Assembly (NCBI GenBank): GCA_000226015.1
Contig: JH153586.1
Location: forward strand, 488,181 to 524,971
DNA: 36,791 nucleotides
From: Mnemiopsis leidyi
Taxonomy: Eukaryota; Ctenophora; Tentaculata; Lobata; Bolinopsidae
Direction: 5' to 3'
Below are positions 1 to 12,360 of the stretch, in pieces. Position 1 is the stretch's first letter; each line of letters begins with the position of its first letter. Below the pieces are notes generated by a model. The model did not search any database and was not told where the DNA came from. It saw only the letters and a program-made list of their open reading frames with translations. A program made the translations under genes and the position numbers.

Positions 1-253
1 AACAGCCCGACCAGTTTGGTCTCTACCTGGTTACTACAAGAGACACAGCCCGACCAGTTTGGTCTCTACCTGGTTACTACAGAGACACAGCCCGACCAGT
101 TTGTCTCTACCTGGTTACACAGAGACACAGCCCGACAGTTTACTCTACCTGGTTACACAGAGACACAGCCCGACAGTTTGCTGTACCTGGTTACACAGAG
201 ACACAGCCCGACAGTTTGCTCTACCTGGTTACACAGAGACACAGCTCGACGTT
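1..253. repeat. minisatellite with shrinking units (43-42-40-38-38-38 bp)
   Basis: Six units plus a partial seventh, each reading roughly ACAGCCCGACCAGTTTG, then TCTACCTGGTTAC, then ACAGAGAC. Boundaries are near 44, 86, 126, 164, 202 and 240. Units lose bases stepwise (CCAGTTTGGT to CAGTTT; TTACTACAAG to TTACAC). The array is cut by the left edge of the window. Long open frames across it are a by-product of the repeat. Confidence 0.9.
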
Positions 254-335
254 GAACGAAAACTCTCCGTCTGTACTGAGCTATAGTCTGACTCCCGAAA
301 CTGTTGGACCTCTGGTAAGCATTACCACCAGGCCC

Positions 336-468
336 GTTCATTTGATTTACCTACTGCAGCCACTGACAAAAACAGAAATATTTTCACTTAGGACGCAACA
401 GTTTGAGTTCATTTGCTTCACCTACTGCAATCCTATGACTAAAACAGAAAATATTTTCACTTAAAACG
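336..468 (+). repeat. diverged tandem duplication (~71 bp)
   Basis: Two copies begin near 336 and 407 with GTTCATTTG and share CCTACTGCA, a core near AAAACAGAAA and ATATTTTCACTTA. They differ by several substitutions and small indels. No coding content. Confidence 0.7.
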
Positions 469-2860
469 CTCGAAACAGATTGACTTAAAGGAGTTCCGAA
501 AACGGAAAGAAAATTAACGAAATGAACGATTTTGCTGTTATATGTAAATATTAAAAAATTTAACAAAAGCGACAAAAATATGCAAGAAAAACATATAAAA
601 CTTGAGACGCCCTTAACAGGCACATACGATTTGGGTTAAAAGGAAAAGCGTTAAAATCTACAAGCTCAAATCTCTCGTGAAGATTCAAGACGAGAGCTTA
701 TTTCAAAGAAAATTAGTCACGAAGTACACTATATTGCCGAGCTTTGATCTCCCCTCTCTCCCACAACCTCGAAATGGATTTATCGCAAGATCTCGACCCC
801 CTCAAGTCTCGACGCTAAATCAGGATGATGATGCAGCAGACGTGTAACGAGGAGGACAGAGGAAACCCAGATTATTGTGTATAAACGTGTCAGGTGCAAG
901 GTAGAAATGGCGGGGCACTCTTGGTTGTGTAGATTTTAGACGTTCAGGTAGATCTGGCATTTTGCTGCAGGACGTTAGCCGTGTCTAACCATTATTTTGG
1001 AGGAGGAAGGTGTGTGTAGTGTGTGTATTAACTTAGTTCGTGCTTTTAGTTCAGCAGCTTGTTAATTGTTTTGAGGAGCCAGTATCTGTTGTCGTTAGGC
1101 AAGAAACTTAGTACAGTCATTTATAAGGATGTAGTTTTTATGTGATAACCTCCAGTTTTAAAGTTTAAACCATTGTGGACGCATCTTCGAGATGGATATC
1201 ACAATTTTGAATAAAGGCGATAAAATAGAGCATTTCTTGTTTGACCTACAGAATAAAGTCACGTCGTAAATGAGAGCATATCGCGACCTAAAATGTCCAT
1301 GTTGACCTTCTGCAGAAAAGCGATAAATAACAAATGGCATATACTTAGGGGTTCGAACAAAGATCAAAGCTATAAGAACTGCAAATCTGTGGACAATGGA
1401 TATGAAATTTCACAACTCAACCAGATATAATAAAACGCACGTTCAACTAAGCATGTGAATGGTAAGGCTCCAAACATATATACCGGATTAAACTACCCCA
1501 TTAACATAATGGTAACCTTGAATAAAAATGGGTAAAAGTTGTAAGAAATTGAGTACCAAGGCTACTGCAAAAATACCAACCATTATCGTTTGTAATCGAA
1601 GGTAAAATCTCAAAGTGTACCTACACAGTACACGTATACAGAGGATTAGAACGAGCTGAAGTCACAATTCTAGAGCTGTATGGAAAAAAGATTGTATTGC
1701 AGTAGTTCAGTGAGTAGTAAACGTAATAATGCGTGTTAAGGTAACAAATGTGCTACTTAACCAACTTGCCTTTACGACAACGACAACTTATTATACAGCA
1801 CATACAATGTATGGTGTGTATGTGTAGATACTGTGTAATATACACTGTACAAGGTACAAGGTACATTGGATGTGTTTTAGTGTTTACATGAATCAGCTTT
1901 AAAACTACCGATATCACCAAAAAAATCTGGCAGTTAGCACCTTTCAATTGGATGATATCGATGCTATGCCACGCAGTGGCGTTCAAACTTGCACGTGTGG
2001 TGAATGGTGGAAAAAAGCCAGGCTTTATCTTTTCGGGTAATGAAATCTTAAATAGATCCATTGGTCCCAAGTGGAAGAACATAGCCCATTATTACCGATT
2101 GGTTCATTACAAAATGAACACTGGCTACAATAGTATAAATACAAAATGAGATTGGAGCCACAGCAGCAGTGACACAGAATTGGCTGTGAAGACTGAAACA
2201 CCACGTCTTAAACAATATGAAACATCTCGTACCCGCCGTGCCCTTGATAATTAACTCTTGATAGCAATAGTTGGGTATAAACCACACTTCCAGCTAATGA
2301 ATTGACGTGTTACTCTCGAAATTGGACACGAGGGTCAAAGAAGAAAACATGAAAAGAAAGGACGAGGCTGCAAACCTAGACAGAGACCCACTGAAGACAA
2401 GCCTGAGGAGTCGAGAGATTTATTATAATATTATAAGTACGAGATAACTGATCAAATGGAGAAGTGAGCATGTTGAATATTATTATGTAGGAGTACCGGC
2501 AAACTGAATCTAACATACACCGCAGTTAGAAAATAGGAATATATGATATAAGCAGTTATATTACTGTATTTTGTTACAGCTTATATTTCCATCATAGCAG
2601 AAGGTGTTGCTCGGCACGGCCAATCTCTCATGATCATGGTTACTAATTTTCCGTAGTGACATGTACGTCTGAAACGAAGTTAAAATGACAGGTGCAGACA
2701 TAAAGCCAGAACATGCTGCTGAAGCAGAGAAGAAAAGTACGAAGATACGAGGGGGAAGGATGTCTCGTCTAAGTTCTAAAGTCTGTGTGCCACGATGCAC
2801 TGACCTTACATAGCGCTGGGGCGCGTCAGTCGTGTCAGTAAGTTACTCAAGAGGGGGCTC
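469..2860. other. anonymous non-coding stretch
   Basis: AT-rich sequence with only short chance frames on either strand. I find no exon with paired splice sites, no RNA gene and no strong repeat apart from small GTACAAG duplications near 1850. Probably intron of the minus-strand gene. Confidence 0.5.
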
Positions 2861-2913
2861 AGTGAGACATGTTGCACGTGGGCAAATAATCAGATACAGG
2901 ACACCTAGCACGG

Positions 2914-2972
2914 GGTAAACGACAACCTGCACGTGGTAAACGACAACCTGCCCCGGATAAACGACAACTTGG
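2914..2972. repeat. three copies of a 21-bp repeat
   Basis: GGTAAACGACAACCTGC occurs at 2914 and 2935, with a diverged copy (GGATAAACGACAACTT) near 2955. CACGTG E-boxes lie at about 2875 and 2931. Confidence 0.75.
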
Positions 2973-2974
2973 CT

Positions 2975-4485
2975 GCAGAGTAAAGAGTTCACACTGGGCA
3001 GCAGAACCAACGTGATCGCGGTGGAAAGAAAGGGGATTTCTGAGATGACGGGTATTCAACATTCGTGTTTCAGCGAATTAGTATGACGTGAAAGAATTTG
3101 AACGGTTTAATCCCTAAATTTGACTTCAATGAACAGTTCGCAACACTGCCCCTGGAGCAAGTTGCCATCAAATGACTAATTACGTCGAGGTCCAATGTGC
3201 CCATTATCGAAGCACTAAAAGCCCGGGTTGAAGACAAATTTCTACTTTTCAGATGTCCCCCGCGCTACTGTCGAAGGGGGGTAACCCAGGAATTGTGATT
3301 TATCTGGATCAAGACAACCTCTACTGCTCGCTAAACATAGTGGCATCGCTTACAAGGAGAGAAAGTGTCAACGAGGTCGTTTCCCGGTAGATAAATCTCC
3401 CAGAATGGTAGGGACGAAACAACCTCGATGTTTGGACTTTTACAGACGATCCTTTGTTGAATCATTACTATCTTGCACCTGCGTGCAAGGACAGCTGCCT
3501 AAATTATGGTAGATTTTCTTCATCAGGGCAGATAATGGCGACCAAGAAAGGACCGAGATAGTTGAAAAGAAAGGTGAGAAGTACGAGAACATGTAAGATT
3601 TCAATAAGAGCTCATTAAATGTTTCTAAATTCTAGGCCGGCTGAGCACAATATCAATATGTGGTGCGAATAGTCATTTTGACTTTAGATCGATAAAAAAG
3701 AACGATAGAAAGGGGCACAGACATTTGTTCTGTTCCACACTGACCGCCAATGGGCGGCGACTGGCGGCTCTCTTTTAGTATTTCATAAAAGTGGGGGCTT
3801 AATTCAAAGAATGACGCACTAGCAACAATGAGCAGCTCTATCCCTTGCAACACAACCTATATTGACATAGCATCTGCATTCTAAATCATGATACGCACAG
3901 AACTTTATTGAAATCTAGGACCTGGCTAAAATGTATCTTTCGATTGTCCAGTGTCAGTGTATGTCAATACTTGTACAACAAGCTAAGAAAGCAAATGTTT
4001 TGAGACAAACTCCCGGCAATAAACCCAAGTGGAAGAAGGATACCTACTACCCAAAACATTTTAAACGTGACAAAATTGGCGGGTTGAACCCTAGGTTTGG
4101 TGCTAAGTGACCACAATCAATCTTTATCTAGGTAAGATCCTGGAAAATCTAACAATAGGATTTGCCATTAACTTTCGGTACCAATATGACCAAATGGGAC
4201 TGGATCCATAATATATCTCCGTTACAATAGTGAACTGGTGATCAGTTAAACTTGGTGAGGGTTTCGACAAAAATGAAAAATCCAGATCACCCACACTAAT
4301 AAACATAAATCATGATAACATTCAATAGTGACTTTGTCTTGACTATTAAGTGTTGAAAAATACGTCATTTATGACGCAACATCATAGCTGAAAGCTTATT
4401 TGTAATCATTGCAATAGCAAGAATAGCAAAGCAGCAAATAGAGGTTTGTTTCGATAAAGAATGGCTGGTTTTATATCATATGACA
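2975..4485. other. anonymous non-coding stretch
   Basis: No exon, RNA gene or clear repeat is seen here. Frames of about 60 codons near 3.7 and 4.2 kb have no splice sites or composition to support them. Confidence 0.45.
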
Positions 4486-4488
4486 GTT

Positions 4489-4588
4489 CACAGACTACAT
4501 ATACTTGTATAAGACTAAATATATATCACAGACTACATATATAAAACTAAATATATATGTCACAGACTACATATATAACACTAAATCA
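4489..4588. repeat. three copies of a ~36-bp AT-rich repeat
   Basis: CACAGACTACATATA followed by an AAACTAAATATATAT-type tail begins at 4489, 4527 and 4561 with small indels. Confidence 0.8.
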
Positions 4589-4668
4589 GATTGAAGATTT
4601 ATTAATGGACGACTAATAAGCAGTCTAGATCGAGCTATGCAGCAATCAGATAAGCTATGTTTTAGCGA

Positions 4669-4920
4669 GTGGACGAAAATACGTGGCGAAAATGCATTAT
4701 AGACACAAAGGAGCGAAACGGTTTCGTAACATTGGATCAGAACGTCGGCTCAACAGTTTCAAATTTTAGAAAAGTAGAACGACAAGTTGAATATGTGGAC
4801 GAAAATACGTGGCGAAAATGCATTATAGACACAAAGGAGCGAAACGGTTTCGTAACATTGGATTAGAACATCGGCTCAACAGTTTCAAATTTTAGAAAAG
4901 TAGAACGACAAGTTGAATAT
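4669..4920 (+). repeat. recent 126-bp tandem duplication, frame-preserving
   Basis: Copy 1 (4669-4794) and copy 2 (4795-4920) differ, as far as I can see, at two bases, both C-to-T or G-to-A type changes. The unit is 42 codons long, so one plus-strand frame runs through copy 1 and most of copy 2. It begins Val-Asp-Glu-Asn-Thr-Trp-Arg-Lys in each copy, and copy 2 gains a TAG where copy 1 has CAG. There is no supporting start context, splice site or known family, so I class it as a repeat rather than a gene. Confidence 0.85.
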
Positions 4921-5860
4921 GTATCAATTTTGTCGGTTAATGACGAAAGGCTATTGTTATAGGCAGATTATACAGCTCACTTCAAACTACCGCTATAAGG
5001 TCCTGGCTCTAGTGGATATTTTGTTTTGCGTGTAGTTCATTGTAACATATATTAATTTAGAACTTTCTTAACATTACATGCTTTACAGTGGGAAGTTAAA
5101 TAAAATAAGGAGTAAGTTATAGCTAATAATGGTAGCGATTGAGAAACAGAATGTTATAATAAACAAAAACAACTTGACAGTCACTCAGCAAAAACACTAC
5201 GGCAATGATATCTATACAATAAGATTAGAACAGAAGCTTGCATTTCGCGTAACATGTAAAAACAAACATGTACAGAAGGTCAGAAAGTGTTACATAAATT
5301 CAGTAAAAGAGAGAGTGAGCAAGGCAGAATCGCATGCTGATTAAATATATATCGACGTGACTGATCCTCATCATGCATATCAAATCTCATTATACATGAG
5401 GGCCATCGAGAGATCAGAAGAGAAAGAGAGAGATTGTCTCTTTCGTAGAAAAAAAGATTGTTCTTTTTCATTTTCAGAGCAAGTAACCCTCCCTCTAATA
5501 TCAATAACATTAAAAGCATATTTATTGCATTGTTGTAAAGCTTAATGGCACCCATATCAATATAAAAGCAACAGAAAAGTATTTTGCACCGAGATGATAT
5601 CAAAAATACTTGTGACGATACAGCTTCATTTTGCAGGATGGAGGCGAGGAAAAGATAAAGATAGAATAGAAAGTAGAAACGCATACATTGCAACGAAGAA
5701 ATATCAACATTGCTTGGTCCTCGAAATTACGATGGTTGATGTAGCGTAATTTTGCGAGCGTTATTTCTGCAGCTAGAAAAAGACAAAGAATACAGCAAGG
5801 ATAATAGGAAGGATCAGAAAATTGACGATAGAAGTAAGTGAGTGGTGAGATAAGGATTAC
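4921..5860. other. anonymous non-coding stretch
   Basis: Overlapping frames exist on both strands between 5.1 and 5.9 kb (up to 137 codons on the minus strand), but none has splice sites, composition or motifs of a real exon. A purine/pyrimidine hairpin (GAAAGAGA with TCTCTTTC) lies near 5422-5446. Confidence 0.45.
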
Positions 5861-5953
5861 CTTTAAGTCACCACACACACATCCCGGTTGCAGGACCCAT
5901 ATCCGCCCCAACAGCGTTACCACGTCATCCGACGCGTATTTATAGAAATACAT
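5861..5953 (-). CDS. weak candidate first exon (31 codons, phase 0)
   Basis: ATG to a moderate donor (TTAAAG|GTAATC) encodes 31 codons beginning MYFYKYASDDVVTLLGRIWV in phase 0. The flank upstream on this strand (6.0-6.1 kb) carries a perfect GTCACGTGAC palindrome and a CRE-like GACGTCA, which makes a promoter plausible. However, a TATAAATA sequence overlaps the ATG itself, which argues against this exact start. Low confidence. Confidence 0.25.
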
Positions 5954-6008
5954 TAATCAGGTAACCAGCCCCCTCTCTCTCAATACTGTGACACGACACA
6001 CACAAAAT

Positions 6009-6094
6009 GTCACGTGACACGTCCGGTGTGGGAGATGTCCTGTGATTTTGTTGAGTAGAATTAGGGAGGCGTGTTTGGGGGACGTCATGTGACG
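6009..6094. promoter_or_regulatory. E-box / CRE-like cluster
   Basis: A perfect 10-bp palindrome GTCACGTGAC (6009-6018), which matches the E-box form bound by bHLH-zip factors (USF, MITF/TFE family), is followed by ACACGTCC and, near 6080-6094, by GACGTCATGTGACG (CRE-like). It lies just upstream, on the minus strand, of the weak exon candidate at 5953. Function is inferred from motif only. Confidence 0.35.
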
Positions 6095-6099
6095 GTATG

Positions 6100-7810
6100 T
6101 GCTGATGGCGGATATGTGTGTACTTGTAGTGCAGGTGCATCAACGTATCAAGTTTAAATAGAGGATATTGTCTCATCGACTTCCCAAAAAAAAGCAGCGC
6201 AATGTGACAACATTTTATCAAGTCGGTTGAGGACATTTTACTCGCTCTGAAACTGACAACTGAAAACTTCTAGAAAAATGATGGGTGGTGAACCGTTTAA
6301 GATTTAGAGGTGCTAAAAGACCTGCCACACGATCATTTCACTGTTTAAAACAGAATCAACAATATTTGAGATAAAATTACAGTCGGGGGACGTTGAAGGC
6401 TTCCAATTTCGGATATTACAAATTTGCTAACACACCCACACTTCATATTACTTTATCGTTTGGAAACACTTTGGCTTACTTTTAACGAAGTACTTATCTC
6501 TAAATATTAAAGAAATCATCCGATATATAAGCATTAGGTGCGGCGGTATGTAAAATTCACAGAAAATATAACAGACATGTTAGGTAAAGAAAATCGTCCA
6601 AGGAGGTTGGCTGGCGATCGGAACAAAATTAAGAAACTCAGTGTTGAGTCAAGATAAGCCCCGATGAGTGATGGGTGGGACCCAAGTTTCTCCCCGAGAT
6701 TTTGCCATCTCGTGACAGTTGACTGACAAACAGCTGGATACTTTCGAGATCGATAAAACGAGTTGGGGATGTACGTGACTTAGTAGATTCGTAGAGATGA
6801 TAGGGATTCTGCTAATTTCTTAACTGGTCCTTATTGCCAACAACTCTGTTAGCTGTAAAACAATTTTTAACGGCACAGCGCAGATATTACAGAGCCAGGG
6901 TTTAGGGAAGTGCCCAAGATCAGGTGATGTTAATATTTCTTAATATTAAACGGCTAGTTTGTTTTGGAGTACGAACTACGAAACTGCAATTGCTTAAAAG
7001 TGACAAATTTTAGGTGCTATTTCGCAATTCGTAGAATTTTAGGGAATTTTCTAAAAAATAGTTCTTCCCAGAAAATACGATAGAGCAAACAAAGAAATGG
7101 TTCCATTAGTCGTATTAGAAAGATAAAAAAGTTCCAAGACACGACGTTATACCTATTAAGTATAACTGACCAACCACAACAGTGATCGTTGAAAAGCATG
7201 AACCTATATAGCCAAAAAAATTCAATGCGAATAAAACGTCAAATCTTGGCTCAACCACCCACCTCTAATGGAGGGAGGGACTATAAACAACTAAGTGTGA
7301 CTACCAAGTAAAGAACCTTAAACCTTTTAGAGTTTTATTGATCTGGATCGTACCTTCAAAACAAATGTCAACCACCAACGATGATCCGGGTAACTTAAAC
7401 AAGGTAGTTGATTAGGATGTTAAAGCTGCTCGCACCACACGACAAGTTCAAAACAACGTTAGACAATTCTGTTCGTTGCTTCTTTTAGGTAGAGACAAGA
7501 TCGAGCATGTGACGTAAAAATTAATAGTTTAAGATCAGTGATCTAAAAGAAAGCTCTATATATATATATTCGTCAACTCATTATATAACGTGCCCTGACG
7601 TAACCCCAGTTAATGGTACGAGTATTACTTGAATTTTTGGTGTCGAATTAGTTTGGGGTACATTTCCTGTTACATCCCTACATTTCGCTACTCTTCAGTC
7701 AGGCTACACAATTATCTGTTCAAATCTTTAATTAAAAAGACAAAAATTTAAAAATCTCAAAATGTTGTCGAATTCATGCAGTACAGAATACAGATGATTA
7801 AAAAACCTAC
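6100..7810. other. anonymous intron-like stretch
   Basis: Follows the exon I donor in the sense direction. It holds a short TA repeat near 7558-7570 and no exon, RNA gene or clear mobile element that I can support. Confidence 0.5.
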
Positions 7811-8995
7811 CACAGTGGCAGCAGCATCAGCAGTTGGAAGAGTCACAGTTCTAGTGAGCGACTTGAGAAAACCGTCCACCTCAGTGACCGACTCCTCCGA
7901 CAAGCTTGTCTCCATGGGAACAGTCTCCACTAGAGACTGAGCCCGGGAGTAGGAGAAGACTTTATGAGCTAACTCGCTAGCTCGTTTCATCAGGAAGGGA
8001 GACCGTTCCGGGGCAGACACGACGTCGCCCTCTCTCTGTTTGCTCCGCACGGTGGAGAAAGTGCTCCTCCTTTTCAGGGATACCCCACTCTCCAGCTTTC
8101 TGCCTGCCTGGTGTTCGGGTGTTTTCCTCTGGGACATAGACCTGGACATGCTGGGTCGGCTAGAGTTTCTAGTGTCCGAGTTGAAGATCACCCGTTTTGA
8201 CTTTGTGCCTGAGGGTCGTGCCCGGGATACGTCATCTGATCTAGCTCTGCTGTGATGAACGTCCTCTGATATTGGTACAGGGTTCATCGTTCTGTCCTTG
8301 TTGGTAGTGTTGTGAGGAAGTTCGCTGTTAATGTCGGGTTGGGCGGAGTTAGGTTTCTCAGTTGGTTTGATTCCATTAGCTGAAGGTTTAGAGCATATTT
8401 CTGATCCATTAGACTCAATATTATTGCTAGATTGGAGTCCTGCATCTGCTGATACACTCTCATTATTGACACTCTGTACAGAACAAAACTCGGATTGTAG
8501 TTCGGTGGAACTTGATTGAAGAAAAGTAGAGTTTGTGGGCGTGAGAAGAGATTCCTCACAATCAGAATCACTGAGGACATCCTCAGACTCACTACCGTTG
8601 GGATGTCGTTCTGATGATGTAGAAGTGTCGTCGGGGTAACAGTCGGACGTGTCGTCATGGTAACCATCTGTCGTCGTGCTGTCCAGACGAGAGATACTAG
8701 ACTCTGTGGTAGACCGGGAGATACCTGCTCCTTGTCCTCCTCTCTCTCCTTCGTTCTCCAACCTGAACTCTGAATCCGGCACTGACAGTGAGGTGGGAAG
8801 GCATATCGAGTCACAAAACTCCCTCTGAGGACTCGGAAAGGGAGACACAGTAGAGGTGGTGACAGTGAGAAACTGGGCGGTGGTGGGGGTGCTCTCCTCA
8901 TCATCTTGGTCAGCTTGCAGGGACATGTTCAGGTCCAGGGACTGAGGAACTGCTGGTCTCATCCTCTTCCTTTTCATGGAATTGTGTCGTCTCAT
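7811..8995 (-). CDS. large alternative first exon I (395 codons, phase 0)
   Basis: This is the longest open frame in the window (1185 nt), with GC content well above its surroundings. ATG 8995 (AAGATG, A at -3) is the first ATG; the frame is open somewhat further upstream without another ATG. It ends at GCCACTGTG|GTAGGT in phase 0. The N-terminus MRRHNSMKRKRMRP is basic and could act as a nuclear-localisation signal. Residues 30-200 are acidic and Ser/Thr/Asp-rich, including several Asp-Asp-Thr-Ser and Ser-Glu-Asp runs that resemble casein-kinase-2 sites. Residues 250-360 are basic with RSMSQRK (285-291), LKRRSTFS (307-314) and MKRASELAHK (336-345). The region looks disordered with many possible phosphosites. 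No folded domain is seen. It lies far downstream of the shared exon pair, so its isoform skips that pair. Confidence 0.85.
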
Positions 8996-9479
8996 CTTCC
9001 AACAATCCGGATCACGTACAGCTTCAAAGAGCAAATATACAAGTGTCGGCGAAATTCTCCTTGAGAAGCACGGGAGTATACTGTACACGAATATTTGATA
9101 ATCGCAGCTTCACGATGTCCAGGTGTGTATTATATGCGAAGCGAAAAAGTATATATATATCGCAATTCGATATTTATATTAAGCGAGTAAATATATATAT
9201 GTGCGACTACACAACAAAGCTGAAGAGCAACAATGCGGCACACGACAGCGTTAAGCTAGCTAGCATTACATGAATTATTGAATATCACACACACTCACAC
9301 ACTCACGGCTCTATTGTACGAGACCGGGGCTCACTGTCACTCTCACTCGCCGGAATAGGATGTAGAATTTCGGGATCGTGTCGTTGTTATTAAGTAATAT
9401 ACTACTGACCTGCCCCCACCTCCGTCACGATTATCACGAACTTGAACCGATCGGGGGGCCGGCAATCCGTTTTACTTAC

Positions 9480-9521
9480 GTTAATGATATGCGTAATCCG
9501 GTTAGTGTTCAATGTGTTCAT
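9480..9521 (-). CDS. weak candidate first exon (14 codons, phase 0)
   Basis: ATG (AAACATGA context) to a donor ATTAAC|GTAAGT reads MNTLNTNRITHIIN in phase 0. It sits about 0.5 kb upstream of exon I, in a patch of somewhat higher GC. It could also be part of a longer 5' leader for exon I. The peptide has no recognisable character. Confidence 0.2.
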
Positions 9522-10869
9522 GTTTGGTGATGTTTTGCGTGCAAGTTTCGAGAGCAGTTTAAATCTAATTTGGATTTGCTTAAGGTCGGCTTGATGTTTT
9601 TTGCAATTGATAATTAGTGCATGAATTTCAATTTAGTTTACCGCTAATTTCTGTTGTCCAGCAAATTAAAGTTAGATTGTTGACGACCGTAATACAGTAC
9701 GAAAACGGGCCAAAGATCAAATTACTCGTTATATACGCAGGAAAATCGATTAAATCAGAATATAAATTTGAATAGGATTCCGATTACATGACCATTAATG
9801 GTACTTGGGATAGCAGTGTCATATCAGTACTCAGACTCAAGACACTCAAACTACACGCGAGGCAAATACTTATATGAAGGTCAATTGTGAAAAATCTAAG
9901 GAAGGAATCAAATTTAAGTTCATTATGTTATGTCTACACATTTTATCAAGTGAACCTATAAAATTAAAGACAATTTAAGAATTAGGATTAAACACTAACG
10001 GTTATGAAAGCAAATAAAGTAGTGAATAAAGTAATGTTAGCCTAACATAAATCGAAATAAACTTAAAGTCATTATAACTTTATTAAAGTAAGAGTAAGTT
10101 ACAGTTAATGCTATTAAAAATGTAACTGTGAAAACATTTCAATATGCAGCCAACCGTTGTAACAACCTGTAAATATATAGCGGAGAGAGCTAGGGGGCCT
10201 CACAGAATCAATGTATCACATTCATCAATAATTTATCATAATATTTAATGAATATGTGAGTTCATTACTTTAAAATCATTACACGGTCCATAAAGAAATA
10301 CCAATATCAAACACAAGAAAACATTGTTCACTGCACAAGTACAAGTTTGTTTGGAAAAATAATGGCCAGAAAACCATAAAACAACGATTGCCTGATTAAA
10401 GAACGAATTAGGATTCAATTATTTACTAAGTAGTCAATTAAACCGCAACTGAATTAGCTTTAACTTAAGTTTCTTGTAAAGAACGATTATAGAATAGAGG
10501 AAGTGTATCAGCCAAACTTGGTTGCGGTATAAAAGTTTGAAGTCCTTCACTTAAAAATTCGATTTAGCTAAAAGGAATTAAGTTTTGCTGGGCATACCTA
10601 GCAATTCAGCAACTTTAGGGAAAAGTTGGGAGAGCATCACTTGTAAAGTCTATAAACGTTGTGGGATAACCTCGGGTCGCTTACTAAGCATTACCCACAC
10701 ATCGAGGACGTATATTCAAATTTCTGAGCATGGCCTGATGTAAAACTTAAAGTTCAAAAGGGACAAATTATGCGATTGTATAAGGGTGGAAGTTACAACT
10801 TGAAATCACGTTCATAAGAACATGATAACGTCCATGATGAAACCATGAGCGAACCTTTTTGCAACTTAC
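9522..10869. other. AT-rich intron-like stretch
   Basis: Very AT-rich with no long frame and no paired splice sites. Nothing supportable. Confidence 0.5.
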
Positions 10870-10971
10870 CTTGCGTTTGAAAGACCCGTGAGGTTGACAG
10901 CCTTGTTTCTGAAGTCGTTTAAGACTCATGCCTTCCTCAGAGTTGGTGTTCTTTAGCCGTACCGAAGACAT
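10870..10971 (-). CDS. candidate alternative first exon H (34 codons, phase 0)
   Basis: The ATG at 10971 opens 102 nt ending at a strong donor CGCAAG|GTAAGT in phase 0. The peptide reads MSSVRLKNTNSEEGMSLKRL, then a Gln/Gly/His-rich stretch, and ends SFKRK at the junction, again a basic end. An in-frame TGA lies five codons upstream, which supports this ATG as the start. An acceptor-like tract (CTTACTTGCAG) sits about 45 nt upstream on the same strand, so an untranslated 5' exon further up is possible. No domain is recognised. Confidence 0.55.
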
Positions 10972-10979
10972 ATCCGCCA

Positions 10980-12360
10980 AACATCAATCATGAAAAAACG
11001 CTGCAAGTAAGGATGAGATTTTCATACAACCCGTAAAATCTGTGTTTACATCATCGTGTTATCTGTTTAAATCTCGCCAACTAAATTATAAGATTATTGC
11101 AAATCAGTAGACAACGGTTTATGTAACTTATCGACAAATGAAGAGCTTGTTTGCTGAAGATGCCGTAATGTCGTAATACCCAACGACGTTACGTAAAAGA
11201 ACCCCAACTTCGCGTGGGTGATCTTCAATGAAAAAGCAGTCTGAATGCTCTATGCAAAGTCGAACCAAATCAAGCCGAACGCAATCCGAGTCTTGTAATG
11301 AAAGTAATGAAACTGTAGAGTGTTCTGTCCACGAAGATGAACCTCATTAACTGAAGTTCCCCTTCTTCATGTACGAATTAACTAATTCATCTTGATTAAT
11401 GAACTTGTCTGCAGCATGATATACCGCGTAGCGGTTCAAGCAGTGCAACTAAACTGACATTCCACTACACATTAACGGAGCAATACTATTTGGTGGTCGT
11501 GATACGAAAACGGGGGCTCAACATTTCAATTACACATGCGAAATGAGAGTGAGGCGCGAGACCAGCTGTGACAGGACTAATGTATCTTCGTAAACCAATA
11601 GGTTATTTTGTCAAGTGGTTGAAATGCAGATCTCTAAGTGACAAATGTTTCCACGACAGAGCTCCCTGACTGGTCAATTTGCCCGCTGTGAAACTAAAAG
11701 CTCGACCCAGCGCCTGATTGGCAGATGTTGAACACGTGGGTTGTGTTCTGGTTGGTGGTTGGTTGGGTGATTAGAGTCTTGTAAGTCTGCAGTTGGGGTC
11801 GGGTTGATTTGTGCCCCTTTATGTGGGCTAGTTTCGTGTTTATTGCAATGAAATCAACTTATCTTTTTACACAACACCATTTAATAAGCGTAGCTGTTGA
11901 AACCACATTTTCATTTGTGTTACTTGATACAGTTTAAAGAAGGGTCAGATGCCGGTAACTTCAAATCATTTCAATAAAACTTGGTCTCCTCCTACTGTCA
12001 AAACGATTCATACGCAGCTGGGGGATAAAGTATTTAATGAGCTGCAACCTTGAAACGATAAACGGGTATTTCCAGGTATTTCCAGGTGTAGAACTAACTT
12101 TTAGAGCTAAAAGTGATATGTTGAAGACAAAGCTCAAAGGTCAGATTATTGAGTACCAAGGAGACGAAGGCCAGATTATCGAGTATCATCAAATTCAACT
12201 TTGCCCTGTCTTTTAGTAGTTGAGCAGCGATACGGCGGGACAATATGTAAGTATAGCGCTTATATTGATGAGATTGACTCAAATTGGTATGGCCACCAAG
12301 GAACCGCCCACTAATGCTTGAACTCCAGTCATTGACTACTTTGCCCAGTGGCAAAAAGGT
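10980..12360. other. region upstream of exon H, non-coding
   Basis: Mostly anonymous. A CACGTG E-box (about 11723) and a moderately GC-richer patch at 11.55-11.85 kb could belong to the exon H promoter; this is inference only. Confidence 0.35.

Noticed and set aside
2575..2655. Plus-strand segment after TTTTGTTACAG, open for about 25 codons
   Set aside because: Acceptor-like, but it ends in a stop after 25 codons with no upstream partner or recognisable family.
5280..6236. Minus-strand frames of 137, 117 and 98 codons
   Set aside because: Overlapping, hydrophobic or low-complexity, and without consensus splice sites. Only the 5861-5953 part is kept, as a weak candidate.
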